DNA of 42,623 nucleotides from Alphaproteobacteria bacterium. Lineage in GTDB: Bacteria > Pseudomonadota > Alphaproteobacteria > Micavibrionales > Micavibrionaceae. Below the pieces are notes generated by a model that worked only from the letters and a program-made list of their open reading frames with translations, was not told the DNA's origin and searched no databases. This document shows positions 15,849 through 25,309 of the stretch, piece by piece. Location of the stretch: assembly GCA_022763065.1 (NCBI GenBank), contig JALEGH010000043.1:1-42623 (forward strand), given 5' to 3'. The position numbers were made by a program, and so were the translations under genes. How positions within the stretch are numbered: the stretch's first letter is position 1; the number at the start of each line of letters is the position of its first letter.

Positions 15849-17154
15849 CGCCTAAAACATTCCTTCTTTCGCTCAAGCCCGCACGCATAAAACGTCCCTG
15901 ATCCGACAATAGCAAAACAGGCGTATCCTCAAGCGCATAAACATTCATCCCGTCCGCAGAAGACACGGAATGCTCCCACCCCGGAGAAAGCAACGTCAAG
16001 GGTGTGCGCACATAGGTCATGCCGCTGATCTTATAAGCCGACGTGCGCCCGTCTACACCGCTGACCTCAAGACGCTCCGCCGTACCCGGCGGTGTCCCAT
16101 CCAGAACCGATGTAATCAGTGCATTACCCGCCACAAGCTCCGTCCCCCCGTCAATGAGCTGCGCCTTGGCAAAAGGACCATATTCAGGGATTCGCGCATC
16201 CACGCGGTACTGCACCTCATCCGTACCGGTTTTAAGCATAAAAGTAACTGGTGTTTTCAATGTCAAAAGCCGTACCGACATATTACCGTAAGCCGATTTC
16301 CCCATCGGCGTGATACGAATGATATGTCCGCCTTCTTCAGGTTCCACCACTTCAAACTCTCCAGCCCAACTGATATCTTGTATTGGCCAGGGCGCACCTG
16401 TCACATCCAAAATATTCACCGTTGTAATATGCCCTACCGCCGTCTTTATTGTGCTAGGCGGCACGCCGGGGTCTAACGAAATTGTCTCGACATTGACAAT
16501 AGGGGTGGGGATGCCGTGCACAGGCTCTTCCACAGCCGCGCGGGTTTTATCATATTCCTTGATAAGGGCCTTGATCTGATTTGGCTGCAAAGGGAAAAGA
16601 CCGGTAATCGCCGCGTCATAAGCTTCTCTGCGGATTTGTTCTGCCAATTCTTTTTGCGTTTTCTCACGGTCTTTCGTCGAATCAATATAGGTGGTTAAAT
16701 TTTTATCCGCACCATAATCGAACCCTTCTGTTTCAATACGCAGCGTGGTTCTCACCTGCGGCAAAGCATCTTCCTGATCGGCCGCCTCTTTGGAAGGGTC
16801 TTTATATTCCTCAATGGGTTCGTCTTCGGCAAGCACATCATCTATGGATAAACGTCCCGTATCATCGGCCATGTCTTCTTGTGCGGCAGGTAGACTCAAA
16901 TCATCCTGCGCCGGAGCCGGAGTGGATGCGTTTTCTTGTGGTTGAGTTATAGCAGTATTAGTTGTCTGGGCATTAGTTGTTGCGGCGTTATCGGAATTGG
17001 CTTGATCCAAAAAGCTATCAATACTGACCTCATCGGCCAAAACATCAGACTGCGCCAAAACAGCCGCCACAGGAAACGTGCAAAAAACCGCGCCTAATAA
17101 CAGGGCGCAGTTCCAAAAAGAAAGCCGGATAGATTGATTACTCTTTTTCAGCAT
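15841..17154 (-). CDS. icmK: T4BSS outer-membrane core protein IcmK/DotH
   Basis: DotH joins DotC and DotD in the outer-membrane ring and needs them for its location. I chose the ATG at 17152-17154 because it opens a normal signal peptide (basic MLKKSNQSIR, hydrophobic core, cleavage after VLA-Q); an upstream start at 17211 would add 19 residues before it. The mature protein has a Thr/Asn/Gln-rich linker (about 40-140), a helical middle, and a beta-rich C-terminal domain with LDVTGAPWPIQDI and ITPMGKSAYGNMSVRL, the most conserved part of the family. Length is about 437 residues against about 360 in Legionella. Confidence 0.9.
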   Translation of the reverse strand: MLKKSNQSIRLSFWNCALLLGAVFCTFPVAAVLAQSDVLADEVSIDSFLDQANSDNAATTNAQTTNTAITQPQENASTPAPAQDDLSLPAAQEDMADDTGRLSIDDVLAEDEPIEEYKDPSKEAADQEDALPQVRTTLRIETEGFDYGADKNLTTYIDSTKDREKTQKELAEQIRREAYDAAITGLFPLQPNQIKALIKEYDKTRAAVEEPVHGIPTPIVNVETISLDPGVPPSTIKTAVGHITTVNILDVTGAPWPIQDISWAGEFEVVEPEEGGHIIRITPMGKSAYGNMSVRLLTLKTPVTFMLKTGTDEVQYRVDARIPEYGPFAKAQLIDGGTELVAGNALITSVLDGTPPGTAERLEVSGVDGRTSAYKISGMTYVRTPLTLLSPGWEHSVSSADGMNVYALEDTPVLLLSDQGRFMRAGLSERRNVLGDE

Positions 17155-17314
17155 ACAAAAAACTTTAAAAATCCGTTCCCCAAGAATTATTTTTACCATT
17201 TTCGAAAGCAATAGCGAATCGGCAATATCTTTTTGATTATATAGGCAAAAACTGGCCTGTCACCATAAACTATGCGGTAAACCACGCTTAAAATAAAGGA
17301 GCCACCAAACGGGT

Positions 17315-18046
17315 TTAAGCCGGTAAAGCCACCCACTGGGCAATCCCAACCCCGTTGGGACTTTCCAAACGCGGCACCCGCACTACCACAAGAGTGACCA
17401 GCCAGTGATCTGCCCTTGTCTTCGACCCGGCCTGATAGGACAGCACCATCGGAATTTGCACAACCCATTGATATTGACCGTTTACAACCCCTTCTGATTG
17501 TAAAACCGGCGCCCCGCGCGGCGCAGCGGTGATGACTTGTTGGTTTTTCTCAATCGATTCAATAATCCGGCCTGCTTGAATCGCATTGGTAAAACTATCC
17601 CAGCCCTGACGGGTAAAATGGCGGGAGGCTTCTTGTAATCTCCGGCGATAGTCGTTAAATCCGAATGTCATGACCTCTGTCGCCGATTGCGCCACCCAGG
17701 ACATAAGCGCTGGTGTGCTCAAATTCGGTTGAGTCAGGCTTACCATCGGAATCAGTCGTCCATCTTCGGTTGTGGCAAAATATCTGTTTTCCGGCTGGTG
17801 CACATGAATAACAAAAAACATCGCCGCGATCAGGCCAATAATGATAAAGCTCTGCACCACCGACACGCGCAACGCCAAACGATATCCATCGCGGTAATAT
17901 TCATTTCGTAAAACAACCTTACCCAAAGACCCCATATCTTTGCCCGCGGATTTATTTTTGGCCGCTTTTTTTGGCTGACCACGTGCCGGTCCGCGCGGCG
18001 GGCGCTTTGGTGGTTCTTCTGGAGTGTCTGGTAACTCGTCGTTCAT
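17315..18046 (-). CDS. icmL: T4BSS inner-membrane protein IcmL/DotI
   Basis: The 243-residue protein has a basic Pro-rich cytoplasmic N-terminus (1-50), a single membrane helix at about 64-82, and a periplasmic NTF2-like VirB8-type domain. Family marks include LRNEYYRDGYR just before the helix, LTQPNLSTPALMSWVAQSATEVM, and the FNDYRRRLQEASRHFT stretch. DotI forms an inner-membrane complex related to VirB8. It is the first gene of the minus-strand T4BSS run and is divergent from the paralogue array, sharing the intergenic region 18047-18344 with it. Confidence 0.93.
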   Translation of the reverse strand: MNDELPDTPEEPPKRPPRGPARGQPKKAAKNKSAGKDMGSLGKVVLRNEYYRDGYRLALRVSVVQSFIIIGLIAAMFFVIHVHQPENRYFATTEDGRLIPMVSLTQPNLSTPALMSWVAQSATEVMTFGFNDYRRRLQEASRHFTRQGWDSFTNAIQAGRIIESIEKNQQVITAAPRGAPVLQSEGVVNGQYQWVVQIPMVLSYQAGSKTRADHWLVTLVVVRVPRLESPNGVGIAQWVALPA

Positions 18047-18217
18047 GAAAAATATACTTAGATGATCTGTGTTCGAGCAATTACTCTATAAATATTTATG
18101 TATCAGATAGAAGGGCAAAAAACCACTCCCTATTGTTTATTTGACCACATATCCCGTATGAAGTTCAAAAACGAAAGCCCCAACCCAACCTTCTTCATAT
18201 AGATTATGTCCTACCCA

Positions 18218-18248
18218 TGTGATCTCGGCATTTTAAGCAAAGATCACA
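18218..18248. promoter_or_regulatory. 8-bp inverted repeat in the dotI / paralogue-array divergent region
   Basis: TGTGATCT (18218-18225) and AGATCACA (18241-18248) are exact inverted repeats with a 15-base loop, located between the divergent dotI and array starts (intergenic region 18047-18344, 298 bases, otherwise without recognised features). It could be an operator for coordinated control or an RNA hairpin. The half-sites resemble TGTGA/TCACA of CRP-type sites, but the spacing is too long for one CRP dimer site. Confidence 0.35.
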
Positions 18249-18344
18249 AATATGGCGGACACTCTTTTCATTTGTGCTTTTTAGGGTCACAATATGATAA
18301 AATTGGGAAGGTGAGTTGATCAGAAAATCTCTCTTAAGGGCATA

Positions 18345-20330
18345 ATGCGCAGTAAAAAAAGGCGAATACAAAGGCAACATATTGTTTTAAAAGGATTTTT
18401 TATAATTCTTTTGGGCCTTTTTGTGCTTTTCACCTCTTACAATTCATGGGCGCTACCTGGTAGCTCTGGAGGTGCAGGTGGATTGGGTGGAAACTCCCTC
18501 CCCGGCAATATCACAGGCCCCCTAGGCCAATTCTCTAATTTAGGAAATATTAGCCCATCAAATTTAGGACAAGTTTTCCAAAACCCTCAAATCTCCCAAG
18601 CTCTTGGAGGAATGCTCCAACAAGGAGGTGCCGGGCAAGCTTTACAAGCCATCGGACAAATCGCCAATATAGCCGGTGGTCAGGGATTACAACAGCTTGC
18701 AGGTGGATTAGGCGGACAATTAGGTCAACAATTGGGAGGGCAGGCCTTACAGCAACTTGGAGGACAAGCCTTCCAACAGCTTGGAGGACAACTGGCCCAA
18801 CAACTAGGGGGACAACTGGCCGGACAATTGGGCCAACAGCTTGGAGGACAACTGGCCCAACAACTAGGGGGACAACTGGCCGGACAATTGGGCCAACAAG
18901 TTCTGGGACAAATGGCGGGACAAGCGCTTCAGCAAATTGCCGGGCAACTTTTAAATTCTATTCCCGGTATTTCACAAGCTTTACAAGCCCTAGGCATCAA
19001 CCCTCAACAAGCCCTTAGCGCTATTGCCGGAGGCCTTACCGGACAACAAACCCAAACCCAACAACAGCAGCAGCAACAGCAACAAGAACCAAAACAGACT
19101 GAGCAGCAGAAAAAGAACTGCCAGTCTTGTAGCTGTACCGTCTGTCAACCCGTCATCGCCAACAACCACAACCGCATCCGCACCCACATGACATCGGAGT
19201 TCGAGCAGTATAGAAGCTGGTTAGTGACAACTTATTTCCTTGAAAATATTTTACCTGCCATGATGTTGATGTCCGATCAATTCGCCAATACGATGATGCA
19301 GCAGGTTCAGGTCATCGGCACATTTTTTGATGCCAAGCATCAGTTAGAGACCCAACGTCTCATGCAACAAATGACCGCCAAGGCCCATAAGGATTATCAC
19401 CCCAGCGAAAGTCTGTGTGAAATAGGAACCAATATCAGGTCCCTGGCCGCCTCGGAACGCAAAAGCGACCTGACCCATGCAGGCCTATCCAAACGCTTGA
19501 TGGACCGGCAGCTCTCATCAGGAGACAGTGTAGCAACCAAGGGCGAAGAATCGGACCGGCGCAGCCGTCTTGATTTCTTCATCAAAACTTACTGTAACAA
19601 AGACGATAACGGTATCGGCGGTCAGGGTAATCCTAATGGGCTCGAGCTTCTGTGCAAAGACGGCGGTGGTCCGAAAGAGCGCCAAAATATGGACGTCAAC
19701 TATACCAATGTCATTGAAAACAATCTCACGCTTGAAATTGATTTCTCTAAAGACGGTGCAAACCAGGTTACAGACGATGAAGAAGATGTCTTTGCCTTAA
19801 GCGCCAACCTCATGGCACATCAGGTTCTACCCACAACAGGGAAAAGATTACTCGCAGATGGCAACGGCAATCCTTTGGATCTGGCCCATAAATATATGGA
19901 CCTGCGCTCAGTCGCAGCCAAACGCTCGGTCGCACTTAACTCCCTTTCAGCTGTGACAGCCTTGCGCGCCGAAGGTGATGATGAGGTTGCACCATTTTTA
20001 AAAGCTATCTTGATTGAACTTGGCATTAATAAAAATGAGATGGATGAATATATCGGCAAAAAGCCAAGCTATTTCGCCCAGATGGAGGTCATGACCAAGC
20101 ATATTTACCAAAATCCGACATTCTACGCCAATTTGTACGACAAGCCTGCCAATGTGGAACGCAAAGGAATCGCGCTTCAAGCTATTGGCCTGATGCAAGA
20201 CCGCGACATTTATAAAAGTCTGCTGCGTAGCGAGGCTGTGCTGGCCACACTCATCGAAACATTGATGCAGGAGGAATATGACCGGGTTTGGGATAATATG
20301 AGCGGCGTGATTGCAGAAACGGGACCATAA
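18345..20330 (+). CDS. T4BSS-array exported protein 1, with Gly/Gln repeats
   Basis: First of five paralogues. The 661-residue protein has a signal peptide (1-36, basic start, cleavage near SWA-LP), a Gly/Leu/Gln repeat region (about 95-205) built on an eight-residue GGQLAQQL-type unit, a polyglutamine stretch (235-247), a cysteine cluster (C259, C262, C264, C267), and the shared core (about 280-655). Core landmarks are FFDAKHQLETQ (327-337), AHKDYHPS, CEIGT, YCNK, LLC, AAKRSVALNS and YQNPTFYANLYDKPANV. AAGGG lies six bases before the ATG. The core is helical and without enzyme motifs I know. Its C-terminal pattern resembles what I recall of IcmX/TraW, an exported I-type component, but this is an untested suggestion. 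Confidence 0.8.
   Translation: MRSKKRRIQRQHIVLKGFFIILLGLFVLFTSYNSWALPGSSGGAGGLGGNSLPGNITGPLGQFSNLGNISPSNLGQVFQNPQISQALGGMLQQGGAGQALQAIGQIANIAGGQGLQQLAGGLGGQLGQQLGGQALQQLGGQAFQQLGGQLAQQLGGQLAGQLGQQLGGQLAQQLGGQLAGQLGQQVLGQMAGQALQQIAGQLLNSIPGISQALQALGINPQQALSAIAGGLTGQQTQTQQQQQQQQQEPKQTEQQKKNCQSCSCTVCQPVIANNHNRIRTHMTSEFEQYRSWLVTTYFLENILPAMMLMSDQFANTMMQQVQVIGTFFDAKHQLETQRLMQQMTAKAHKDYHPSESLCEIGTNIRSLAASERKSDLTHAGLSKRLMDRQLSSGDSVATKGEESDRRSRLDFFIKTYCNKDDNGIGGQGNPNGLELLCKDGGGPKERQNMDVNYTNVIENNLTLEIDFSKDGANQVTDDEEDVFALSANLMAHQVLPTTGKRLLADGNGNPLDLAHKYMDLRSVAAKRSVALNSLSAVTALRAEGDDEVAPFLKAILIELGINKNEMDEYIGKKPSYFAQMEVMTKHIYQNPTFYANLYDKPANVERKGIALQAIGLMQDRDIYKSLLRSEAVLATLIETLMQEEYDRVWDNMSGVIAETGP
18773..18898 (+). 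repeat. Exact 60-bp tandem duplication inside array gene 1
   Basis: The 60 bases 18773-18832 are repeated without mismatch at 18833-18892, and the next six bases continue the match. The unit encodes 20 residues of the GGQLAQQLGGQLAGQLGQQL type. Perfect identity at synonymous positions, in contrast to the degenerate neighbouring units, points to a recent duplication, so copy number may vary between strains. Confidence 0.95.
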
Positions 20331-20346
20331 TAAGTTTGAAAACTAG

Positions 20347-22584
20347 ATGAGAAAAGAGAGAAGAGAAAATAACAGATCAAGAATCCGACTGGTGATTTTA
20401 TCACTGGGGGTTTTGTTATGCGTGTTTTCTTTGACCTTTCCTGCATCATCTCTTCAGGCCCAAGGAAAATACGAAATTTTCCCACGCGACCCTAAAGCCG
20501 AAACACAATCATCTCCTACTTCTTGTGATAGCTGGTGTCCTTGCCATGCACCCATTTACGCCAATCATAGAAAAATACGTGCCCATGTCACGGATGAATT
20601 TATTCAGCACCGTAACTGGATGATTGATGAGTTTTTCACAAAACATATTTTGCCCGCTATGGCGATGATGACCTCTCAGCTCCAATCTGTAGCTATGCAA
20701 CACACTTTGGCCGTAGGTAGCTTTTTTGATGCCAAGCACCAGCTGGAAACACAATCCCTGATGCAACAACTCATGTCCCAAGCACACAAGGATTATCAAC
20801 CCAGTGAGGGGATTTGTGAAATTGGAACGGGTACACGCTCCCTTTCCGCTTCGGCCCGTAAATCAACACTAGGACATGTGGCACTTGCCAATCATGTGAT
20901 GGCACGTCAGTTACGCAACAAAGATTCCATTTCGGGCCCGACAGATAATGGTGACATGAAAAGCCGGATTGCCAATTTCAAGTCTAAATATTGCTCCACC
21001 AAAGATAATGGCAATGGCCTCAAACTGCTTTGTGGTCAGGACGCCCCTAAAGAGCGGCGCAATAAAGATGCAAGCTTCACCCAGACACTAGAAGGACCTG
21101 TTTCGTTGAAAACCGATTTTGCCAAAATGACACAAGGTTCTGGCGGCGGTGGTGCCTCCAGCAATAACAACTCCGGCGGTGGCGGAAATAATAATGGCGG
21201 AAGTGGTGGCGGTCCCAACATCAACCCTTTTTCTTTTGGAAATAATAACAACTCCGATGATGGTAACACACCCGGCAGCACCATTACGGTTTTCAGCCAT
21301 GATTTCAAACAAAGCCCTGACGAATTCACCTATAGCGATGGCGGCTTTGGCGGCACCGATCCGGGCAGCCTCAATCACGCAAGAGGTCATCACGAAACAG
21401 ATAATACAGGGTTTTTAGAAGTCCTGCTCGATGGTGTCGGTGATAATACCGCCGTTGAAGATATTTCGGGGTCCTGGCGGCGCAGTTTTTCCCTTGATAA
21501 CGATCTGGAGAACGTCAAGCTGCGCTTTAACTATAAATTTTTCCATGCCAGTGAAAATGACATTAATGAGGACGCTTACGTCATGGTAGAGGTGAATGGA
21601 AAACGTTATGGCCTTAATTCCCAAAACTACATTCAGATCGCCCGAGGAAGCGGCGGGCAAACCCACACAAATTTTAGATCTATTACCCTCAATATTGACG
21701 ATTTATCTGCCGGAACAAATAGCATTCGTCTTGGAATTTATAAAAACTCCAGCAACATGGCAGATGAAGATTCTTCTGTTGCCTTTGATGATATCTCGAT
21801 GACCGGCAGGATAAAAGATAACAGCTCTGGCGGAGGTGGTTCTGGCGGTAGCGGCGGATCAGGCGGCAACAATGGAGGAGGAAACAATAACGGCGGGTCC
21901 GGAGGAAATGGCTCTGGCGGCAACAGCTCCGGCGGCGGTGCTAGTGGAAATAATAATGGCGGCGGTAACAATGGAGGAGGAAATAACGGTGGCAACTCCA
22001 GTAGCGCTTCCGAAAATGCGGATGGAGAAGATGTTTTTGCCCTGATGGCCAATTTATTCGGTCACGACACCTTGCCTTTCAAGGCGCGACGTATTTTGGC
22101 CGATAAAAACGGTAATCCCTATCCGGCCTCTTATACTTATCTTGATTTCCGCTCTATCGCCGCGAAGCGCTCTGTCGCCCAAAACGGATTTTCGGCCATT
22201 GCTGCGATGCGCGCCGAAGGGGACGCAAAAAGCAATGCCGGGCGTTTCCTCAAACGTCTGATTGTTGAGCTGGGCGTCCCGGAAGATGAGGTAGAAGAAC
22301 TATTAGGCGAAAACCCCAGCTATTTCGCCCAGATGGAAGTATTGAGCAAAAAAATCTACCAAAACCCGACCTTCTTTACGGAGCTTTATGATAAGCCCGC
22401 CAATGTCTTGCGCAAACGCGCCGCCATTCGGGCACAAACTCTGATGCAAGAGCGGGACTTGTATGAAAGTCTGCTGCGTAGTGAAATGGCACTGGCCGTC
22501 ACGTTAGAGGCCATGTTGCATGATGAACATACCCGCGTTTATGCGGAACTCGACAAGGTTAAATCCAGAAGGGGGAGCAAATAA
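20347..22584 (+). CDS. T4BSS-array exported protein 2, with inserted beta-sandwich-like domain
   Basis: Second paralogue, 745 residues. It has a signal peptide (1-38, cleavage near LQAQ-G), a cysteine group (C60, C64, C66), the first half of the core (about 78-262: VTDEFIQHRNWM, FFDAKHQLETQ at 127-137, AHKDYQPS), then an insertion, then the second half of the core (about 559-740). The insertion consists of a Gly/Asn/Ser-rich linker (263-309), a beta-rich domain of about 180 residues (311-489) and a second Gly/Asn linker (491-558). The domain's SWRRSFSLDNDLENVKLRFN, VMVEVNGKRYG and VAFDDISMTG strands look like jelly-roll domains seen in carbohydrate-binding and surface proteins. It is inserted at the core junction that in other copies is a short DDEED loop. 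No clear SD precedes the ATG, 16 bases after gene 1. Confidence 0.8.
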   Translation: MRKERRENNRSRIRLVILSLGVLLCVFSLTFPASSLQAQGKYEIFPRDPKAETQSSPTSCDSWCPCHAPIYANHRKIRAHVTDEFIQHRNWMIDEFFTKHILPAMAMMTSQLQSVAMQHTLAVGSFFDAKHQLETQSLMQQLMSQAHKDYQPSEGICEIGTGTRSLSASARKSTLGHVALANHVMARQLRNKDSISGPTDNGDMKSRIANFKSKYCSTKDNGNGLKLLCGQDAPKERRNKDASFTQTLEGPVSLKTDFAKMTQGSGGGGASSNNNSGGGGNNNGGSGGGPNINPFSFGNNNNSDDGNTPGSTITVFSHDFKQSPDEFTYSDGGFGGTDPGSLNHARGHHETDNTGFLEVLLDGVGDNTAVEDISGSWRRSFSLDNDLENVKLRFNYKFFHASENDINEDAYVMVEVNGKRYGLNSQNYIQIARGSGGQTHTNFRSITLNIDDLSAGTNSIRLGIYKNSSNMADEDSSVAFDDISMTGRIKDNSSGGGGSGGSGGSGGNNGGGNNNGGSGGNGSGGNSSGGGASGNNNGGGNNGGGNNGGNSSSASENADGEDVFALMANLFGHDTLPFKARRILADKNGNPYPASYTYLDFRSIAAKRSVAQNGFSAIAAMRAEGDAKSNAGRFLKRLIVELGVPEDEVEELLGENPSYFAQMEVLSKKIYQNPTFFTELYDKPANVLRKRAAIRAQTLMQERDLYESLLRSEMALAVTLEAMLHDEHTRVYAELDKVKSRRGSK

Positions 22585-23969
22585 TGAAAAAATTATTCCT
22601 CCTCTCCTTTCTGATTTTATGTTTTGGAATATTTTTCATTCCCGAACAAAGCTATGCGGGTTGCTGCCCTCCTACTTGTTCAGGATGTGGATGTGCCGCC
22701 TATATTAACGGTCCAGCTTGTTCCACGGGCTGCGGACAAATTTCAACTGATGAAACCGGTCAGTCTGATAAACCCAGAACCACTTTGGGTCACATTACCG
22801 ATGAATTTCGCAAACACCGGATCTGGATGGTGGAAGCATTCTTTAAAGAACCTAAAAGGGGCGATCCGGTTGGTTTACTGGCCGCCATGAAGCTCATGAC
22901 CGCGCAACTGGCGACCACCGGCATGCAACAGGTCGAAATTATCGGCACGTTTTTTGATGCCAAGCACCAATTGGAAACGCAAAGATTGTTCCAACAGCTC
23001 ACCGCGCAGGCGCATAAGGATTATCACCCGAGCGAAGGGTTATGTGAGTTTGGAACCTTTGCCCGTTCCCTGTCACCTTCCATGCGTAATGTAGACCTGA
23101 CCGTGCAGGCCTACTCCAAACGGGCGGTCGAGCGTCAAATGCTCCATAAGGACCGCCCCAGCGCCGAAGGCCCCTTGTCGGATTATAAGAGCCGTTTGGG
23201 GCAATTTATCGAGAAATATTGCAACAAACTCGACAATTCCGGCAATCTGGACTTGCTTTGTCAAAAAGGAAATCCGAAAACAGAGCTGAAAAATAAAGAT
23301 GTGAATTACACCGCGCTGATTGACGCGCCCTTGACACTTGATGTCGATTTTTCCAAAGACGGCACAGACCAAACCGATGATGAAGATGCCATATTCGCGC
23401 TTGGTGCCAATTTGTTTGCCCATACGGTCATGCCTACGGTTCCGGCCACTTCCTTGATTGATGAGAAAACCGGGGAGCCGGCCTATGGTGGTGCCGCGAA
23501 ACATTATCAGGATTCACGTAGTGTGACGGCCAAACGTAGCGTTGCCATCAATAGTTTTGCTGCTATTATCGGTCTCAAATCAAAAGGTGATCCGGAATCT
23601 CAACCCTTTATCTATGCCCTAATGAAAGAAATGGGTGGCGATGACATGGATGTGGAAAGCATTAAGCAACTTTTAGGAGACCGCCCCAGCTATAACGCCC
23701 AAATGAAAGTCCTGACACAGTATCTGTATCAACAACCCAATTTCTATGCCAATCTCTATGATAAGCCTGCCAATGTGTTACGTAAGGATGTGGCAATGCA
23801 AGCCGCAGAGCTGATGCAAAAGAGAGATATTTATAGGAGCCTGCTCCGTTCAGAAGTTATTCTGGCCACCATGCTCGAAACCGCTCTGATAACAGAGCAG
23901 CAAAAGGTCACCAACGAATTTAATGCCGCGCGCGAAGGCCGCGTTGTCAGTGGAAGCGGAGGGTCATGA
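22584..23969 (+). CDS. T4BSS-array exported protein 3
   Basis: Third paralogue, 461 residues and near the minimal form. A signal peptide (1-25, cleavage near YAG) is followed at once by a dense cysteine cluster (C27, C28, C32, C35, C37, C46, C50) and then the core from about 69: HITDEFRKHRIWM, FFDAKHQLETQ at 123-133, AHKDYHPSEGLCEFGT, a YCNK cysteine and LLC. The C-terminal block PSYNAQMKVLTQ...LYDKPANVLRK is present. An exported, disulfide-bonded protein is likely; a lipoprotein is possible (YAGC is a poor lipobox). The ATG overlaps the gene 2 stop (TAATG) with AGGGGGAG upstream, so translation is coupled. Confidence 0.82.
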   Translation: MKKLFLLSFLILCFGIFFIPEQSYAGCCPPTCSGCGCAAYINGPACSTGCGQISTDETGQSDKPRTTLGHITDEFRKHRIWMVEAFFKEPKRGDPVGLLAAMKLMTAQLATTGMQQVEIIGTFFDAKHQLETQRLFQQLTAQAHKDYHPSEGLCEFGTFARSLSPSMRNVDLTVQAYSKRAVERQMLHKDRPSAEGPLSDYKSRLGQFIEKYCNKLDNSGNLDLLCQKGNPKTELKNKDVNYTALIDAPLTLDVDFSKDGTDQTDDEDAIFALGANLFAHTVMPTVPATSLIDEKTGEPAYGGAAKHYQDSRSVTAKRSVAINSFAAIIGLKSKGDPESQPFIYALMKEMGGDDMDVESIKQLLGDRPSYNAQMKVLTQYLYQQPNFYANLYDKPANVLRKDVAMQAAELMQKRDIYRSLLRSEVILATMLETALITEQQKVTNEFNAAREGRVVSGSGGS

Positions 23970-25309
23970 TGAGAGAAAAAATACTTAGAATAATATCCAT
24001 CTTCCTCTTAATATTTGCGCTGCAAATCCCGTTAGTTACAAAACCAACGGCTCCAGCCTATGCGGTTTGTATTTGTTGCCTTTGCGGTCCAACATGCGGC
24101 CCCTACCTCCAACAATGTAAAGAGGCCTGTAAATGCCAATCCGACAAAGAAACCGGTGAAGTGGGACAAGAACAAACCACCATCGACCACATCACCAAGG
24201 AATTTATCAAGCACCGGGAGTGGCTCATGAAAATCCTGTGGGAGGCGCATGTCCTGCCTGCCATGATGCTGATGACCGAGCAGCTCTCCGCCGTTGCCAT
24301 GCAACAAGCCATGATTATCGGCACATTTTTTGACGCCAAACACCAATTGGAAACGCAAAGACTCATTCAAGAGCTCGCCGCCAAAGCCCATAAAGATTAC
24401 CAGCCCAGCAAGGGCATGTGTGAATTCGGGACCAATGCCCGTTCGCTCGCAGCCTCCGATCGCAACTCCGAATTTACCGCCGAAGCTGTCGGCGCGCGCG
24501 GGCTACAGCGCAATTTGCTTACCGGGGATGTGATGAGCGTGGGTGGTCCCCGTGATGACCGCGCCAGCAGGTGGCAGCAATTTAAAACCACCTATTGCAG
24601 CCCGGCAGATATTGCCAATGGTCTGGGCCTTTTATGTGAGGGCAGCAAGAAGGAGCGCTATAACCGCGATGTCAATTTCACGGCCCTCATGGATATTCCA
24701 CCAACACTTGAGATTGATTTCACCAAGACCAACGTCACTGATGATGAGGAAGATGTGCTGGCCATGCTTTCCAACCTCTACGGCCATGACGTGCTCCAGC
24801 GCATTCCCGAAAGCACGATGCTCAAAGATAATGAACCGGGCGGCGGTGCCTTCGCCCTCATGGATAACCGGGCTTTAGCCGCCAAGCGTAGCGTCGCCCA
24901 AAGCGCCTTTAATGCCTGGGCCGGTATGCGCGCCCAAGGCGAAGACAAGGTCATGCCCTATATGGAAGCCATTTTAAAAGAAATGGGTATCAAGGAAGAT
25001 GAGATTAAGGAGATGCTGGGTGAGCGCCCAAGCTATCACATGCAAATGGAGCTTCTGACCAAAAAGCTCTACCAGCAGCCTAATTTCTATGCCAATTTGT
25101 ATGATAAGCCCACAAATATTGACCGGAAAGAAGTGGCAATGCAGGCGATCGGTTCCATGCAAAAATGGGACACCTACAGGTCACAGTTAAGATCGGAGGC
25201 GATTGCGTCGGTGTTGTTAGAGACATCGCTTGAACAAATTCAGGATGAATACGCCAATGAATCACATCCCGACAGGCAAGGAACGGAGATTATTGATGTG
25301 GGATTGTAA
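23966..25309 (+). CDS. T4BSS-array exported protein 4
   Basis: Fourth paralogue, 447 residues, the shortest. Signal peptide about 1-33 (cleavage near AYA-V), cysteine cluster with eight Cys between 35 and 57 (VCICCLCGPTC, QCKEACKCQ), and core from about 75: DHITKEFIKHREWLM, FFDAKHQLETQ at 121-131, AHKDYQPSKGMCEFGT, TYC, LLC, AAKRSVAQSAF, and LYDKPTNIDRK near the end. The start overlaps the gene 3 stop in ATGATGA, with GGAGGG upstream. The loop that carries a domain in gene 2 is only TNVTDDEED here. No catalytic motif is recognised. Confidence 0.82.
   Translation: MMREKILRIISIFLLIFALQIPLVTKPTAPAYAVCICCLCGPTCGPYLQQCKEACKCQSDKETGEVGQEQTTIDHITKEFIKHREWLMKILWEAHVLPAMMLMTEQLSAVAMQQAMIIGTFFDAKHQLETQRLIQELAAKAHKDYQPSKGMCEFGTNARSLAASDRNSEFTAEAVGARGLQRNLLTGDVMSVGGPRDDRASRWQQFKTTYCSPADIANGLGLLCEGSKKERYNRDVNFTALMDIPPTLEIDFTKTNVTDDEEDVLAMLSNLYGHDVLQRIPESTMLKDNEPGGGAFALMDNRALAAKRSVAQSAFNAWAGMRAQGEDKVMPYMEAILKEMGIKEDEIKEMLGERPSYHMQMELLTKKLYQQPNFYANLYDKPTNIDRKEVAMQAIGSMQKWDTYRSQLRSEAIASVLLETSLEQIQDEYANESHPDRQGTEIIDVGL

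Noticed and set aside
18773..18898. Short regularly repeated DNA, possible CRISPR
   Set aside because: The repeats lie in frame inside a coding sequence and encode Gly/Gln units; there are no unique spacers.
21036..22052. Minus-strand Pro/Leu-rich reading frames opposite array gene 2
   Set aside because: They are mirror images of the Gly/Asn linkers and the sense gene is clearly coding; no SD or family match.
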